64,000 nt of DNA from Marthasterias glacialis (Eukaryota; Echinodermata; Asteroidea; Forcipulatida; Asteriidae): contig OU452225.1 of NCBI GenBank assembly GCA_911728455.2, forward strand, positions 27,314,495-27,378,494, read 5' to 3'. The notes below the pieces were generated by a model that was not told where the DNA came from, searched no databases, and saw only the letters and a program-made list of their open reading frames with translations. This document shows, in pieces, positions 1 to 12,224 of this stretch. Made by a program: the position numbers and the translations under genes. Every line of letters starts with the position of its first letter. The stretch's first letter is position 1.

Positions 1-560
1 ATATTCCTTACTGGGGCGGTAGTACGACAGATAATGTCAAAATCAAAACAAAAAAAAGTACAGCGCCCCAGTTACTGGGTCTAAGCTGCGTAGTGACTCG
101 AGAAAAAGAAGAAGAATGGTGAAAGGGACAGGAAGAGGACATTTTTACTGAGTTGATCACATGCTCATGTGAGTTGTTTGATGTAAAACGGCGGAGAAAA
201 TGCAATCGACAAAATGATCGTCTTTTGTTCTAGCTTTACCAATCACGTACTCGCGCACGTATCAGATTCACAAGTGCGCAACAGCGGGGCCAGAGGCGCT
301 TTAACCCCCCGGAATGTGAAACAATGACGTCAAGTGTGGGTTGGTAATGGACTCTGCGTTTTCAAGTTTAAATCTGATGGCGTCGTTACATTAAACAGTG
401 CCCTCTGGTAACAAGTTTGAAAACAATTATGGTCAACACTAATTGTAACCCGTTTTTTTTTACATTGTTGTGTGTATTAACTCTTGATGTTTACAAGTAA
501 TTCATTACTCATTCCTGAACACCTAGTTTTTGTGATGTCACAAAAACTGAATTTCTAGCT
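1..560 (+). repeat. Dispersed repeat copy with hairpin module
   Basis: Positions 117-310 match 33999-34190 closely (shared GAGTTGTTTGATGTA, GGAGAAAATGCAAT, CAACAGCGGGGCCAGAG). At 520-558 the string ACCTAGTTTTTGTG...CACAAAAACT forms a hairpin and also recurs at 36163-36200. The 65-codon minus-strand open frame here is repeat-derived. No gene is seen. Confidence 0.55.
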
Positions 561-1664
561 TGGTTTTGTTATTATATAGTTTCTTTTAAGTTTGTATAAT
601 TAATGACTTTTTTGTTTAATTCAAGACTGAACAACTTTGTCATTACTGTACAGTGTTGAATGGTATTGTTAGTGCACCATACCATTACATGTGCACCCAT
701 ACTTTACATGTACTGTACTAGTCTGCACACAGGTGAGATAGCCTGTCTGGTATTGCTTGCTCGGAGGGTTTATAGCTCCATGATATAGAGGGCCAATCCA
801 CCTTGTATTTATTTCTTTATTTTATTTATTTTAACTCTGTGGACACGTATTTATATAATTTACAATTTAAAATGCTGAGGTCAAGACAAAAGTTAAAAAA
901 CAACTGGATGGAGGGACTCAAGCCACAACACCCCAGCAATAGGATATTTGAAAAGAACTTTAAAACACCCAAGGGGTTGAAGAAGACCAGAAATAAACAA
1001 AAGGGCATGGGACGAATAAAACAAGATTAGATGCTATTAAAGTGGTCTCTCAAACTAGACTTAAAAACATTAAAAGATTCGAGATGATGTTGTTCTTTGT
1101 ATCTACCCTAAGATTGGAAAACTACCCTTGGACCTAATGCCATTCAATCCATTCATTGTGCCCACTGTAATTCTCGGCCTGCAAAAATCCTGATCATTAC
1201 ACCCTAGACCCAGTAGGGTGCTGTGTTCCTTTTTTGAGATTTTGAAATTTTATCGGTCGCACTGGCGCAGGTGTACCAGCACCCCAGCATGAAATATCTG
1301 TAGCAACTGGACCAAGGAGCAGATTTTAAATGAATTTGTGATACCCTGTTCAAAAGCATTGCCAAAGACTCAACAGAATTACTGGAAAATGGCCCGTTGG
1401 CTTCTCAAGATATCAAAAATGAAATAAAATGCATTTAATTGTACTCGCAATCATTTTCTGTCTGCCAAGTTAATGGTTTTTCAGGCCAAAGAAATGCAGT
1501 CATTATAATCTGCATTTTACTACTACATGTATATTACATGACATCAACGACTGTTCATAAAAAAAGATTGCCTGTTCGCTGATGCCCTGACTTGCATTTT
1601 ATTTTGCGTAGACAATGCAGGTGTGTAGAGCATGCGCTCGGCCAATCATTACCAATGGAACTTC
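559..1664. other. AT-rich stretch without recognisable genes
   Basis: I see no coding signature, RNA gene or clear repeat boundary. The short open frames at 803-1030 on both strands lie over low-complexity AAAAC/TTTA sequence. Confidence 0.4.
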
Positions 1665-2116
1665 TATACAGTGTGGATTGCATGCTGTGTATGTAGCCAC
1701 CCACCTGTTATTTTGTTTGTAATGTAAATCACCTAAAAAAAAACGAACCTTGTGGATTTTCCAATAGACAAAGGAATCACACAGTGTTGGAAAGTCTGTT
1801 CTTTGGATGATTTCAGTTTCAAAATTATGACATTCTCGTGTTGAAAAGTGTGAGATCAACTAGTAGTACCACATTGTGAACATAACGATCCTGGTAGAGT
1901 TTCCGAGCTGTCCTTATTGGCTTTATTTAGCCACTCAAAAGTCTCTGGTACAAACTGTAAAAAAATTTTCACAGATTCCGAGAAAGAAAAGCCTCGATCA
2001 AACAAACAAATGCAACAATCATGAATTGTACCGCACTTTCCTACGGAGGATGTTGTGTTTGTTTTCTGTTTAATACCCATGACAGGTCACGTGAATTGGA
2101 GAGCGCAATCGGTCTA
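1665..2116 (+). mobile_element. Truncated copy of TAGACC/GGTCTA inverted-repeat element
   Basis: It ends GCGCAATCGGTCTA and matches the right end of the element at 22752-24896 (TCGTGCAATCAGTCTA). Internal matches include CCTGTTATTTTGTTTGTAAT and CAGGTCACGTG. The left end is missing. Open frames inside are shared with the other copies and are not genes. Confidence 0.55.
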
Positions 2117-2346
2117 GATTATACTACTACTACTACTGTTAGGTGGAAGTTTACCTTTCTAAATTTACCTCTTGTGTTGTATGCTGTGTTACACCGCATG
2201 ACTTATTGTATTAAGATTACTGTACAGATCTACTCATACTGCATTACACACTGACTGCTTTTCCTTACTCTATATTATTACCATAGAGTTAGATAGCTCT
2301 ATGGTTAAACTGTGGCACAACATGCCCTACATATCCATCTTAGTAA

Positions 2347-2803
2347 TAAGCCCTTTTCACACAGTATCTCTTTTCCCCGGAGAACACAACCACGGGGAGG
2401 CCCCGGGAGTTTTTTTACCCCTCGCTTGCCCCGGCGCACTTTCACACTGTACCTGCATGCGTATCCCCTGGGTCGTTAGTTATTCCACGTGGTTCCAGTC
2501 GAACGTTTCACACTAGGGATGTTTTTGGTGGTAAGCGGAAGTCGTCGGCATATGTCTGCCGTGTACATGACGTAACTGGGGCAAGCAAAAGCCGCTTTTG
2601 TTTCTCACTAGTATTTATTCCCCGGGAGATTAAAAATACCCCAGGGTTTTGCCGTTTACCCCTACTCCGGAGCAGGGGTGGCCATTCCATGGGGTTTGCT
2701 CATTCACGGGGGCAGACCGGGGTAAAGCGATTCAAGTGTGAAACGACCGACTGCTATTCCCCGTGGATATCCCCGGGGAAAAGCATAGTGTGAAAGGGAC
2801 TTA
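2347..2803. mobile_element. 457-bp MITE with TAA target duplication
   Basis: Terminal inverted repeats are TAAGCCCTTTTCACAC and, on the other end, TAAGTCCCTTTCACAC. Direct TAA flanks occur at 2344-2346 and 2804-2806. Subterminal CCCCGGGG-rich sequence is unusually GC-rich for the window. A 3-bp TAA duplication fits the PIF/Harbinger pattern (inference); no transposase is present. Confidence 0.65.
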
Positions 2804-4314
2804 TAATATAGTACATGTATTATTGTTTGTGGACATTCCTGATTCTATATTTAGCCTGTGTGTTGTACACTGTGTGATATATTGCCAAAAGATTATTGTA
2901 CAGACCTACTGACTGTATTCACATTGACTTGACATTGACCTTAACCTCTTACCCATAAATTTATCAAACTTGGACTCATTGGCATAAATAGCAGGTTATT
3001 GAATATTGGATTGGAGCTCTTTACTGTGAGTTTTTTATTTGCTGTAGATGACATCTTTGAATTAATCTGTTCAGGATGTTAGTATTAAGGGCAGACCTTA
3101 TTGTGATCTTCAAGAAAATAAGAAAACTACTCTGTAAATGAAAGTTTAAAAGGATTAGAAAACAATCTTCCTTCTCCATAATTACGCTTTTCATTTAAAG
3201 ATTCATTTTTTTATCATTTTGTGCAACACAAATGTTTATTAATGCAGGGCAACACATGAGCTCAAGGTTTCATCTTAATGTCAAATTTTTTTCACAGCTT
3301 TGTGAAGCCAGTTGGAAAATTTGATGGATTTCTTTAAAAATGATTGTTTTATTAAAAAAAATATAAATCTTTAGTCCCAGAGCTAATTTACTGGACAGTG
3401 ATTTTATTTTCTCACAGAGTGAAGAAATTTTAAGTTTAATTGTTAACCAGTTCACACCAAGGATTTTCAATTTTTTCCGTGCCACCTGACAGGATTATTT
3501 TCTTGGAATTGCGGGAATCATTTTTCTTTGAGAGTACCTCTGGCACAAAGAAACCTTGACTACACAAAAACATCAGTAATGCAACTTCTCTGCGATTTTT
3601 ATGTTTCAGAAAAATACAATAGGCCTAGCTCCTAAAAAATGCATGTTAAAAAAAATTAATAAATCTCGCAGAAAATAAAATGTACATCATCCAGCCATTT
3701 CGCATAAGTGTGATAAAAGAAATAAAATAAACAATAAATAAAGTCTGGCTTTGTGGTAGTGTACATATATACATAACTTAACCAAATTTTCAACACCTCT
3801 CGATAAAAGTTTCTCCAAGTAAAAAAAAAAACAAAAAAACTCTGAACACAATTTACCACGATACCTTTAGTTACGCAGTTTGCAACAATCCAAAGGGACA
3901 TTTTATGGCAGTATGAGGTCAATCATGTATTCATCAATGACTGTTTCCTTACATGTAAAAGACGTATAAACACTGTGTGGATTGCCTGTTTGCTGATGAC
4001 ATGTGGGTCACATACACGTACGAGCAGTTTCCCCAAAAAAAATTCTGGAAAAACTCTGGGGAAAACTCGGACAAAGCAAAAAGAAGAAAGGGACTTTTAA
4101 ATGGAAATTTGAACTTTTGTTTTAACCGGAGTAACATTTCAGGAGAATCACCCCCCCCCCTTAACCAGAGAGTCCCCATTTGCCTATGGTCACATTGTTT
4201 TGGGCAGTCAAAGCAGGATACCAGCTATGTAGATTGCAGCATGTGGGGGGTACATGCTACACTCTATGTCAACATTTCAAAAAGAGGAGTACAGTGCCCA
4301 AGTTACTGGGTCTA
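2804..4314. other. Intergenic, one TTAA-element fragment
   Basis: At 3443 TTAACCAGTT begins a fragment matching the element family at 29637 and 30864 (shared GGCACAAAGAAACC near 3540-3555). The rest is AT-rich with no supported gene. The 112-codon plus-strand open frame at 3977-4315 has a low-complexity middle and is not convincing. Confidence 0.4.
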
Positions 4315-4560
4315 ATGTACTTGAACATGTTCATCATTTTATTGTAATGTTTGTCCATATTATAAAAGGTTTACGAAAATGTTTTTTGAACCTTGGAGCA
4401 AAGAGCTACATGTAATGTCTTAATCGCTGATATTGCTGATGTAAGTGCATGAACATGTACATCATTTTATTGTAATGTTTGTCCATATTATTATTATGCT
4501 CCATGTAAAATATTTTGTAAAACCCTGGAGCAAAGAGCTACATGTACATGCACTGGATTG
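4315..4560 (+). repeat. Two tandem copies of a ~125-bp unit
   Basis: TCATTTTATTGTAATGTTTG and GGAGCAAAGAGCTACATGTA occur twice in the same order, at about 4332-4440 and 4455-4560. The second copy runs directly into the LINE fragment, so the unit may be part of the same degraded retrotransposon. Confidence 0.6.
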
Positions 4561-4758
4561 ATCCCTGATATTGCTGAAGTTTGTAAGAATGCATTTGACT
4601 ATCTTTTTAATATCCAGCATATCCGTGAACAGTTAACTTGTGACTGTACAGACAAAATTAGTCCTGCAAGCAGGTTGGACTATCATAACAGCTTATTTTA
4701 TTGCATGACACCTGGATTAACAAACTGTAAAGGGTTCAGAATGCATGTGCTAGACTGA
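4558..4758 (+). pseudogene. LINE reverse-transcriptase fragment (CR1/L2/jockey type)
   Basis: The frame contains VCKNAFDYLFNIQHIREQLT and, after a short deletion, SRLDYHNSLFYCMTPGLTN, matching the C-terminal reverse-transcriptase region of non-LTR retrotransposons (typically NISRIRKYL...SRLDYCNSLLYGLP). Only this short piece is visible and it ends early, so it is a dead fragment. It lies just after a tandem duplication (4315-4560). Confidence 0.55.
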
Positions 4759-5265
4759 CCTGTAATTCACCCAGATATTCTCCATGTAGTCCATTGTGAC
4801 TTGATTTACACTTGTTACCCATTCAACAAAGAATAACATTTCAAGTTCTTTTAATAACATATTAAGCCATGCATGGTTTGGCAACAATGACATCAAATGC
4901 AGATGCAAAATCATTTGTGAAAGCTGCTCCCCATTTTTACTTAATGTATTAAAGTCCAATTGAAAAACCCATTTGTTCACGGTTAATTCTTTCTTGCTAG
5001 TGTTATTTGAGTTTTTTTGTGCATTTCTTTGGGATATTTTGTATAATGTGCAGAAGATAGTTTTTGCGTAATATAAATGTTCATTCTTATTACTATTTTT
5101 ATTATTCACATAAAGTGTGGATACTGATCTTTGACAATTACCAATGTTGTCAACATGCACCAAAGGGCAATACCAAAACCATTTAGTCATCAGAAACAAC
5201 TGTTCATGCAACAGCGGTTGTGATGCACACGGTACTATATGTACTAACCAGTTGCAGTTTCTCAC
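4750..5265 (-). other. Unassigned 171-codon open frame
   Basis: Open on the minus strand for 171 codons, starting at GTG, so no ATG is implied at its upstream edge. It includes VFQLDFNTLSKNGEQLSQMI and HAWLNMLLKELEMLFFVEWV. At this base composition such a length is unlikely by chance, and it is the longest open frame outside the discoidin gene. No motif is recognised and no splice context is convincing. A degraded transposon protein is the likeliest alternative. Confidence 0.3.
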
Positions 5266-5494
5266 ACAATCATCTCTGTTTATGCTTCAAAATTCCGCAA
5301 AAAATGATGATCTCAAATACAGTTATTACAAATTAGTGAGAAATTTGATATATTTTATAACGCAAGAAGCTTGTTCTGATGATACTCTTCTCAATACCAT
5401 GAAACCTCAACATTTTAAAAACTTGATTAAATTGTTGGAACACTTGAACAGGGAGCTTTGCCCCCATCAGGGCAATCATACTGGTTGGGTTTGA
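5144..5494 (+). other. Unassigned 116-codon open frame
   Basis: The plus-strand frame includes NDDLKYSYYKLVRNLIYFIT and MKPQHFKNLIKLLEHLNREL, amphipathic helix-like segments. A possible branch point and acceptor (TACTAACCAGTTGCAG) lie at about 5240-5256, so the real exon might start there. It overlaps the minus-strand open frame at 4750-5265 over 122 bp, so at most one is likely real there. It is upstream of and on the same strand as the exon-like segments at 6067-6500. Confidence 0.3.
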
Positions 5495-6066
5495 ATTATT
5501 TTGTTTTGCCCCCCCCCCCTTTTAACAACTTTAATTTATAGACTTTGATACTTCATGTAAGAAAGCACAGGTGCTGCAGACAGTTATTTCAATAACGCTT
5601 GAAAATTAAAACTTTTGGTGGGTTTTGTTCGTTTAAGGCCTTGAAAATATTTTTTGGACTGTATTATCTTTAATTTTCTCAGCAGGCTCATCATACCCCT
5701 GTGACTAGATTCAATACACAATACACAAAGAGAATAAGTGTAAATTGATAAAAACTTCCTTTTACAAGACTACACCCATCTAGGAGCTACTGCATCAGCT
5801 TTGATGTCATTCTTTTCAAAACAAGACTGTTCTGTGGTTCAGATCTTTTTTAAAACAAGTTTTTATCAAAAATTATTTTTTCTTTCCAAATAACAGTTTT
5901 TACCAGAGCAAAAGTTTTTCATTTGGTAATCTGTAGATCAGCATCATTCCTCATTGTAGCTGTCAATCTCACCCTCCATGATTTATAAAACATGCGTGAG
6001 GCTACAATCATGTTGAGTTCAATCTTAGTCTCTAAAGTCTGGTGTTTTGTATTCTCTGACTATTTC

Positions 6067-6500
6067 AGAAGCCGTTGTTGGGTCTGCCTGATGAGTCAAG
6101 AGTTTGTTATGAGCAAGAGACAACTTGAATGAACTTTCTTGTGGATGAACTCTTAGAGGGATTTGATTATCAGATGGATCCATTGATCTACAGTCTACAT
6201 TGATCTTCTAGTGCAAACTTCATTTGTCTGTTAGGAACCAATGAGGGTGTGGTTTGGATCTCAACTCAGTCTACCTCCAGACTCTCTTTGTCCGTCAATC
6301 ACAAGAACAAAACATGTAAGTATCTTGAATCATTGAACCCTTTTTAGCCTTCAAACCAACCAAAATCCCCCAGCCTGTTACTCCTACAACTGCCCAAAAC
6401 CGCCCTCAAAGTTTAAAAGTTGCAACTGGAGTTTTACACATGCAATTGAAACACTTAAACAACCATGTATAGAAAGCGATCTCAAGATTATGATGGTCTA
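6067..6500 (+). pseudogene. Exon-like plus-strand segments with two in-frame TGA codons
   Basis: An excellent acceptor (GACTATTTCAG) precedes 6067 and a consensus donor GTAAGT follows about 6316. The frame between is open except for two TGA: KPLLGLPDESRVCYEQETT, stop, MNFLVDELLEGFDYQMDPLI..., stop, then GTNEGVVWISTQSTSRLSLS and VNHKNKT. The next acceptor (CCCTTTTTAG, about 6345) continues in matching phase: FKPTKIPQPVTPTTAQNRPQ and SLKVATGVLHMQLKHLNNHV, then TAG. Both TGA could be decayed CGA. It could be a decayed gene, or UTR sequence with an upstream open frame. The family is not recognised. Confidence 0.35.
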
Positions 6501-6618
6501 AAAATAGTATATGATCCCCATAAGAAAAATTATGTTGTCTACCTCCAAAGGTTGAAAGGTCGGAAGTCGTATCACTAATCCTATCACCAATGCACGCAAA
6601 CCCCTAAAACGAAGAGGT

Positions 6619-6864
6619 CTAGTTGTTTCTTTGTATAGACAGACAGTATTTTATGTACAGTGTATTCCATGTGCAATGTATACAGTAATAAAGACCGTGT
6701 TTAGTGAATTTGGTATTTTGGGAAACTAACTTATTGACCCCTTCATCAAGCAAGAACTCAACTCGCCAGAGTGAGTCAGTCAGTTGAATATTGGTGTCAT
6801 TTACAAGGACAACCCAAACCATCAATAGGACCCCTGCCTGAGGGTAGAAAGACTGATTGCCCAA
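6619..6864 (-). other. Unassigned 81-codon open frame with exon-like core
   Basis: On the minus strand, TCTTTCTACCCTCAG could act as an acceptor before GVLLMVWVVLVNDTNIQL and TDSLWRVEFLLDEGVN, followed by GTTAGT. It is not recognised. It lies on the opposite strand to the neighbouring exon-like segments. Confidence 0.22.
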
Positions 6865-7071
6865 TCTAAATTAAGTTCCTTACAATAAACATGAAATTAC
6901 TTGTAAGGTAGAAAGCAAGGGTTGCTGAGTAAGAAACTTGTCTAGTGATTTAATTAATTTATAAAACATGAGCTCTTGATATTCTCTTGATGTCAAAAGG
7001 CTAGTGACTCATTGTTTTAAGTTCTTAACCCACCAAAGCACATGTACAATATTGGTGATTGTCAAAGACCA

Positions 7072-7185
7072 GGTGTGGATTTCACAAAGCACTAGGACTA
7101 GTCTTATCTCAAGTTAGGATGAGTAACCAGTCCTAACTTATAGGACTTGTCATAAGTTAGAACTAGTTTTGTGACATCCACCCCT
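7072..7185. mobile_element. Small foldback element (TAGGACTAGT family)
   Basis: It starts GGTGTGGATTTCACAAAG and ends TTTTGTGACATCCACCCC, with internal inverted repeats of TAGGACT/AGTCCTA and TAACTTATAGGACT. A second copy is at 54789-54892. Confidence 0.6.
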
Positions 7186-8404
7186 GTATTCACCCATATG
7201 TGATCCAGCATAATACAATAAATAACACCCTGTGAAAATTCAGCCCTAAATGGCCATTGGAGTCACAAGAATATAGTGAATGTTTTCACTGTTTGAGAAC
7301 ATCAAGTTTTGGTCTCATGAGATCAAAACTAATTGTTTCACTCATTTCTTAAAAACCTGCATTTCATCCAAAAAACATTCAAGTGATGTTTTGGTGTGTG
7401 CAAATCTCTAGCAATTTTTTTTTGTAATGTCTCCCAATGTTCACACCCTTTATTCTATCCACCAAAATATTTGGGAAAAAAAATAATGTGTGTAACAGAG
7501 ATGCCAACATACACGATTTGGGCGTAGCAATTACAATTTTGAGCCTTGAATATGACTCTACAATAATACTTCAATAAACTACGATTACAAGTCACCCTAG
7601 TTATAATAGTACAACTTTAGTAACAATTTTACCAAGGAGTGTATTAAATATGAGTTGGTAATAAAAATTATGAAAATTAAACTCAAAATGAAAACAAAAA
7701 AACCTTTAAATGTAGACTGCCGTTGTGGTAAGAAACCCAATAATGATAGAGGAGCGCATAATCCACACATAAACGCGTATTAAATTTTCACGCACTGCAC
7801 TTTAAACTGCCTGAAGATCACACTGCATGATCTTACCCATTTTCCCCATTGTCATTGATCTCCATTCGTAATTCATTGGAAATAGTGATTTGAATTTGTT
7901 GGGACGAGGTTGCCACACAACTGCATTTTAGCCCGTGTTTGGCTCACCTTTATGTATCAATAATGGAATCGCCCAACTCCACACATTATGTGCTGTGTAA
8001 GCTGGCCATGTGACTGCTATTGATAGGGATTGAAACATCAAAAGGTGATTTCGCATACAAATTCTATTAAAAATGTATTTCCCGATATCTAAAAATGAAT
8101 TTGAGAACATGGACATCCATACAAAGGTTGTTTTGGGATAAGCATGGCCACATTCTTGGTGTAGTTTGAGTGACAGAAGCGTCGGAAATACACGGTCAGT
8201 ATAGTGAAAAACTCTCTATTTTATCCAAAGCAGGCCGAAGCTAGTACCCGTGAAATTGAGGGTGCCATCGGCCTGAACTGACAACACGGCATGGCAAATT
8301 CAGTAGGACTACCATGGTCTTACCAAACTTTGATGTTCAATTTCATACAGCCATCTTTAGATAGTTTGATACTCTACAGAACTGACAATGACTCAGAATT
8401 GAAG
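7186..8404. other. AT-rich intergenic DNA
   Basis: No gene is supported. AACAGAGATGCCAACAT at about 7497 is repeated inverted near 10103 (ATGTTGGGCATCTCTG), so a large old inverted-repeat element may span 7.5-10.1 kb around later insertions. Confidence 0.3.
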
Positions 8405-8859
8405 TTAAAGGGCCTATGAAGAGGTTTTTTATCATGGATTTTTTTCGTGGCTTAATATATGGTTTGAAATTAACAAAACATTGTATTGACTATTTTGATG
8501 TGTCTGTTATGCGTTAATACACTTTAATTGAGCCCCGAAAATGTGTGCAATCTGATTGCGCAATGATCCATGACGTAAGCTGTGGTAAAACATTTCAAAG
8601 AGGGCTCTGGTGCCGAATGGTCAACAATGCATTGTATGTTATTGTCACACACATGGCCGTTGTTAGCCGTTCCACTGTCTACGTCACAGATTTTATGTTA
8701 ATGAGGAAGAGTAGGCGGAGCACGACAACCCCCTAATTTTATAAATCTTTATTTCTACGATTAATACGCATGTAAAAAATGTGAAAAAGTAAAGATATAC
8801 TATAATAGGCATACTTTGTTTTTTCAACCAATAAAAAAATAAATTCATGGGACCTTTAA
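8405..8859. mobile_element. TTAA-flanked MITE, 455 bp
   Basis: Ends are TTAAAGGGCCTATGA and, inverted, TTAAAGGTCCCATGA. TTAA at both ends is the piggyBac-type target. No transposase frame is present. Its right TTAA is also the left TTAA of the next element. Confidence 0.65.
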
Positions 8860-9708
8860 CCCAATCAGGACCAGTCTTTTTTTATGTACGGGGGACATCC
8901 TTGTTTTTTAAAGTGTTTGACCGATTTTGATGAAACTTGCTACAAATGTTCACCTCATCGAGTTCTACATGATGACGTAAACATTTTTGAAAAATCGTCA
9001 CTACAGGGCGATTTAAACTGTTTTTGCCCATTTTTGGTCAAAAATTGTGTTTTCGCCATAACTTCTGTATTTTTCGTCCGAATGTTTTGAAACTTGGCAA
9101 ACTTGTACATTTTAACGGGATCAATATCATTTGAACCTAATTTAGTTACTGGAGTCACCTTTGGGAGTGTTATAATGCATTTTTCCACTTTAAAATCAAA
9201 ATGGCCGCCGCCAAGGGCCCCGGGAGAAATAATAAGGTTTGGTTGACATATCTTAATATTTTTTGGGTCTGAAAAGTAAGAAATTACCTTGTTGAAAATA
9301 TCCTTTTGTTAAAAAAACTTGATGAAATTTGACCCCCTATTTACATTTACAGGCTGAAAACACAAAATCCAAGATGGCCATCAAAATCGTTGCCATTTTG
9401 AATTCCCAAAACCATTTCAGACTATCACGTGACTCATCACTATCACTTTTCTGGCAAAGAAACAAAAAATTTGTCGAAATTATGTTAAAAAAAAAATCAC
9501 TAAAAAACAGTAAAGTTTTGTGCCCCAAGGTAAAAAAAATTGTTACCGAGGTATCAATTATTTTTTGCCAACATGATTTTAGATATATTTTGGGAAATGT
9601 CTGAAAATTTGGCGGTGTTCAGACTAAGCGTTAAAAAGTTACAGGTAAAAAAATGGTTCCTTGTGCTAACCCCCCCCCCCCACACACCACTGGTCCTGAT
9701 AGGGTTAA
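8856..9708. mobile_element. TTAA-flanked element, 853 bp, abutting the previous one
   Basis: Ends are TTAACCCAATCAGGACCAGT and, inverted, TTAACCCTATCAGGACCAGT. The interior is AT-rich with a poly(C) run (about 9670-9680) near the right end. Open frames at 8884-9604 show no family resemblance. Related ends occur at 15854 and 22131. Confidence 0.65.
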
Positions 9709-11590
9709 GTCACTAGTGAATTTTTTATTTTTTTTTAAATTACACCACTTTGCGGGGCGGCGGGCTGAGAGCGCAGAAAGGAATATAATTATGTAATTTA
9801 AAAATATCACCAGACTTGTCAAGTTGTAAGGTGATTTTACTACTGCAGTCCAGTTTAAATTTGAGTCCTGGCTGTTATGCCCAGCTGTTTGGCTCCATGC
9901 TCTGTTGTGCATCATACACAAATAATTTGTAAGTTTTTTAATCACAAAAGTGTCTGAACTGAGCTAAATGAAATAGCATCACAGAAAGTAACTGAGTGAA
10001 ATAATGGCCTTAGGAAGCCTATGCCCTTACAGTAACCGGCACATAAGCTGCCCCTGACCCGTTAACTGCTCGGCAGTGCTACTCTTTTTCAGAATTCAAT
10101 GTTGGGCATCTCTGGTGTAACGAAATCCAATCAGTTTGCCCCAATGGAAATTACAGTAGGCATATTGTCAATAATTACTTATTAGGTTTAATACAAACAA
10201 TTACTGCTGAGTATCTTTCATTACCAGGAACATTTTTGTCAAGAATGAAGTATTGCTCATAGCCTGGAAGTAATTATAACATCTTTTATTTCTTTCCTTT
10301 TTCTACAACAATACATAACAACAATAATTTAAAATCTAATTGATAGCATTTCATCAATATGGTTGCAAGAATGCAAAGCTGTCTTATCAAGACATTATGT
10401 TAATACATTTCGCTTAACATTTTTGATTTTGCAGTGAGCCATTGAATTTCATATTTTGGTACAATGAAATTGTACATTTTCAGAATTTGAAGTGTTTGAA
10501 CATTGTTGAATGGAGTCTGTTTCCTTAGTTTTGCACAACTGTTCCACAACAATTTTGAAACCTAACTGTAGGTTTATCTATTCAAGTTCTTGTTATTTGA
10601 CTCAGCTATGATGTTTAGTAATTGAGATTTGAGTGGTAAACAAACCAAGTACTTTTCATGGATTATTTTGGTTTACAGTTGCAGCCTTTTGGGGATAATC
10701 ATGAAGGCACTTTGAGGGGGAACTTGGAAATTATAAATGCTTGTCATTTATAGTGATTCTTTTAACAAAACGAAATATCAATGAACTGTTAAAGTAAAAC
10801 TTTTCTTGTATGCGTAACATTTGGCACCTGATACTGAAGTAACAATTATTTTTTGTGTGTATTTTTATGGGATATGTGAAGCCCAAAATTAATGGTAGAG
10901 CTTGTCATACAAGGTATTGATTATTTTTAAATGACTGTTGTTTTTTCATATCTAAAGTTACACATTGGTCATCCCCTATATGTTTTTTTTTTTCCAAACT
11001 GAGTTGTTTATAAAGAACCATAATGTACACAGGAGTACCCTTTTTAGATTTTAAAATACAATATTTTACTAATGACATTATTTTGTGAATTGAAGGTGAA
11101 TATAAGGAGCTTTATAATATATTGATGGAACCCTGACAATCAGTACGATAAAAAGCCCTATTTATCTTATTCAAACAAGACACTACTTACTGTACATACA
11201 TTTTTACCACAAAACCTCAGTAAATAACAGCCAAAATTTGTATGTATATTGTAAATCACAAGCAACGCACATAAATGCAATTTTGTTTAAAGTGTCAATG
11301 ATACTTGTTTTTGTTAATCTTGCACATGTCGCCAAAGTCAAAGTAATTGACAGTTTTATGGTACTGATATCCATCAGTGGGTCATTCCGTGTCAATTCAA
11401 CACGCTTTTAGACCTGACCGCCACGGATTGAAATAAAATTTGATTTGCTGGTTGGACTCCTTGAGAAACCCCCAGAACTGAAATTTTATGTAATTTGGAC
11501 AATAATTTTCTGAGATATGGGTTAACAAACTTTTGACTAATTAGCTTGACTCTCTGTGTTTTGACAGTCATATCTCCAAAAGTAAAGCAC
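9709..11590. other. AT-rich intergenic DNA
   Basis: No coding or RNA gene is supported. The short open frames are isolated and lack splice context. Confidence 0.4.
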
Positions 11591-11597
11591 CGGTACA

Positions 11598-11672
11598 CTG
11601 TCCACTCGGCCATAGTTGGTAGAGTGTTGGTATGTACTATAGCCAATGGTCGCATATTCAAATCCCGCCCCT
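11598..11672 (+). repeat. tRNA-like SINE head
   Basis: A-box-like TAGTTGGTAGAG and B-box-like ATATTCAAATCCC are about 35 nt apart, as in a tRNA promoter. The cloverleaf is not intact, so it is a SINE head or tRNA relic. Confidence 0.4.
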
Positions 11673-11927
11673 GTCAATTTTTCTTTGTTCACCCCAAAAA
11701 TGGTTTTACAATTTACCAAGTCAGTTTCTCTTCATTGTTTGCAGTTAACATGTGATTAAATTTAAATGCAATTTGTTTGTTATTTCTAAAAATGATTTCA
11801 GCTATGACAACATTTACCAATGACAAATGAAGACAATACAGTACACCAATATTATAGTACACATAAGTTGCACAAATATTGACTGGTGTAAAATACTCAT
11901 AAAGTATGTTATACTAGATGAGACACA

Positions 11928-12224
11928 TTAACACGTTGACTGCCGTGCATAATTTCACATGGCGTTCCCATTTGCGGAGCGTTAGGGCCTATGCGCATGC
12001 GCGCATACTTAATAGGTACCGGTACTTACTTAAATAGTTTAAACATGTACATTTTATAGAAGCATGTCCTCACCACTGCCAGCAGCTTATTGGTTGCGCC
12101 ATCAGTGGTGCCAGTGTATTCAAGTTACAATGCAAAGACCTTTCATTTTCTACGAGTTCGTAGTGGCAGACTCTGGTACACCTGTTAGTACGAGGATATT
12201 CGTAGTCGGCAGTCAACGTGTTAA
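11928..12224. mobile_element. TTAA-flanked MITE with perfect 18-bp terminal repeats
   Basis: Both ends read TTAACACGTTGACTGCCG in inverted orientation, with no mismatch. Length is 297 bp, with no coding capacity. Perfect ends suggest fairly recent mobility. Confidence 0.75.

Noticed and set aside
3977-4315. 112-codon plus-strand open frame
   Set aside because: It contains a poly(A)-derived Lys stretch and a poly(C) tract, has no motif, and overlaps an equally open minus-strand frame.
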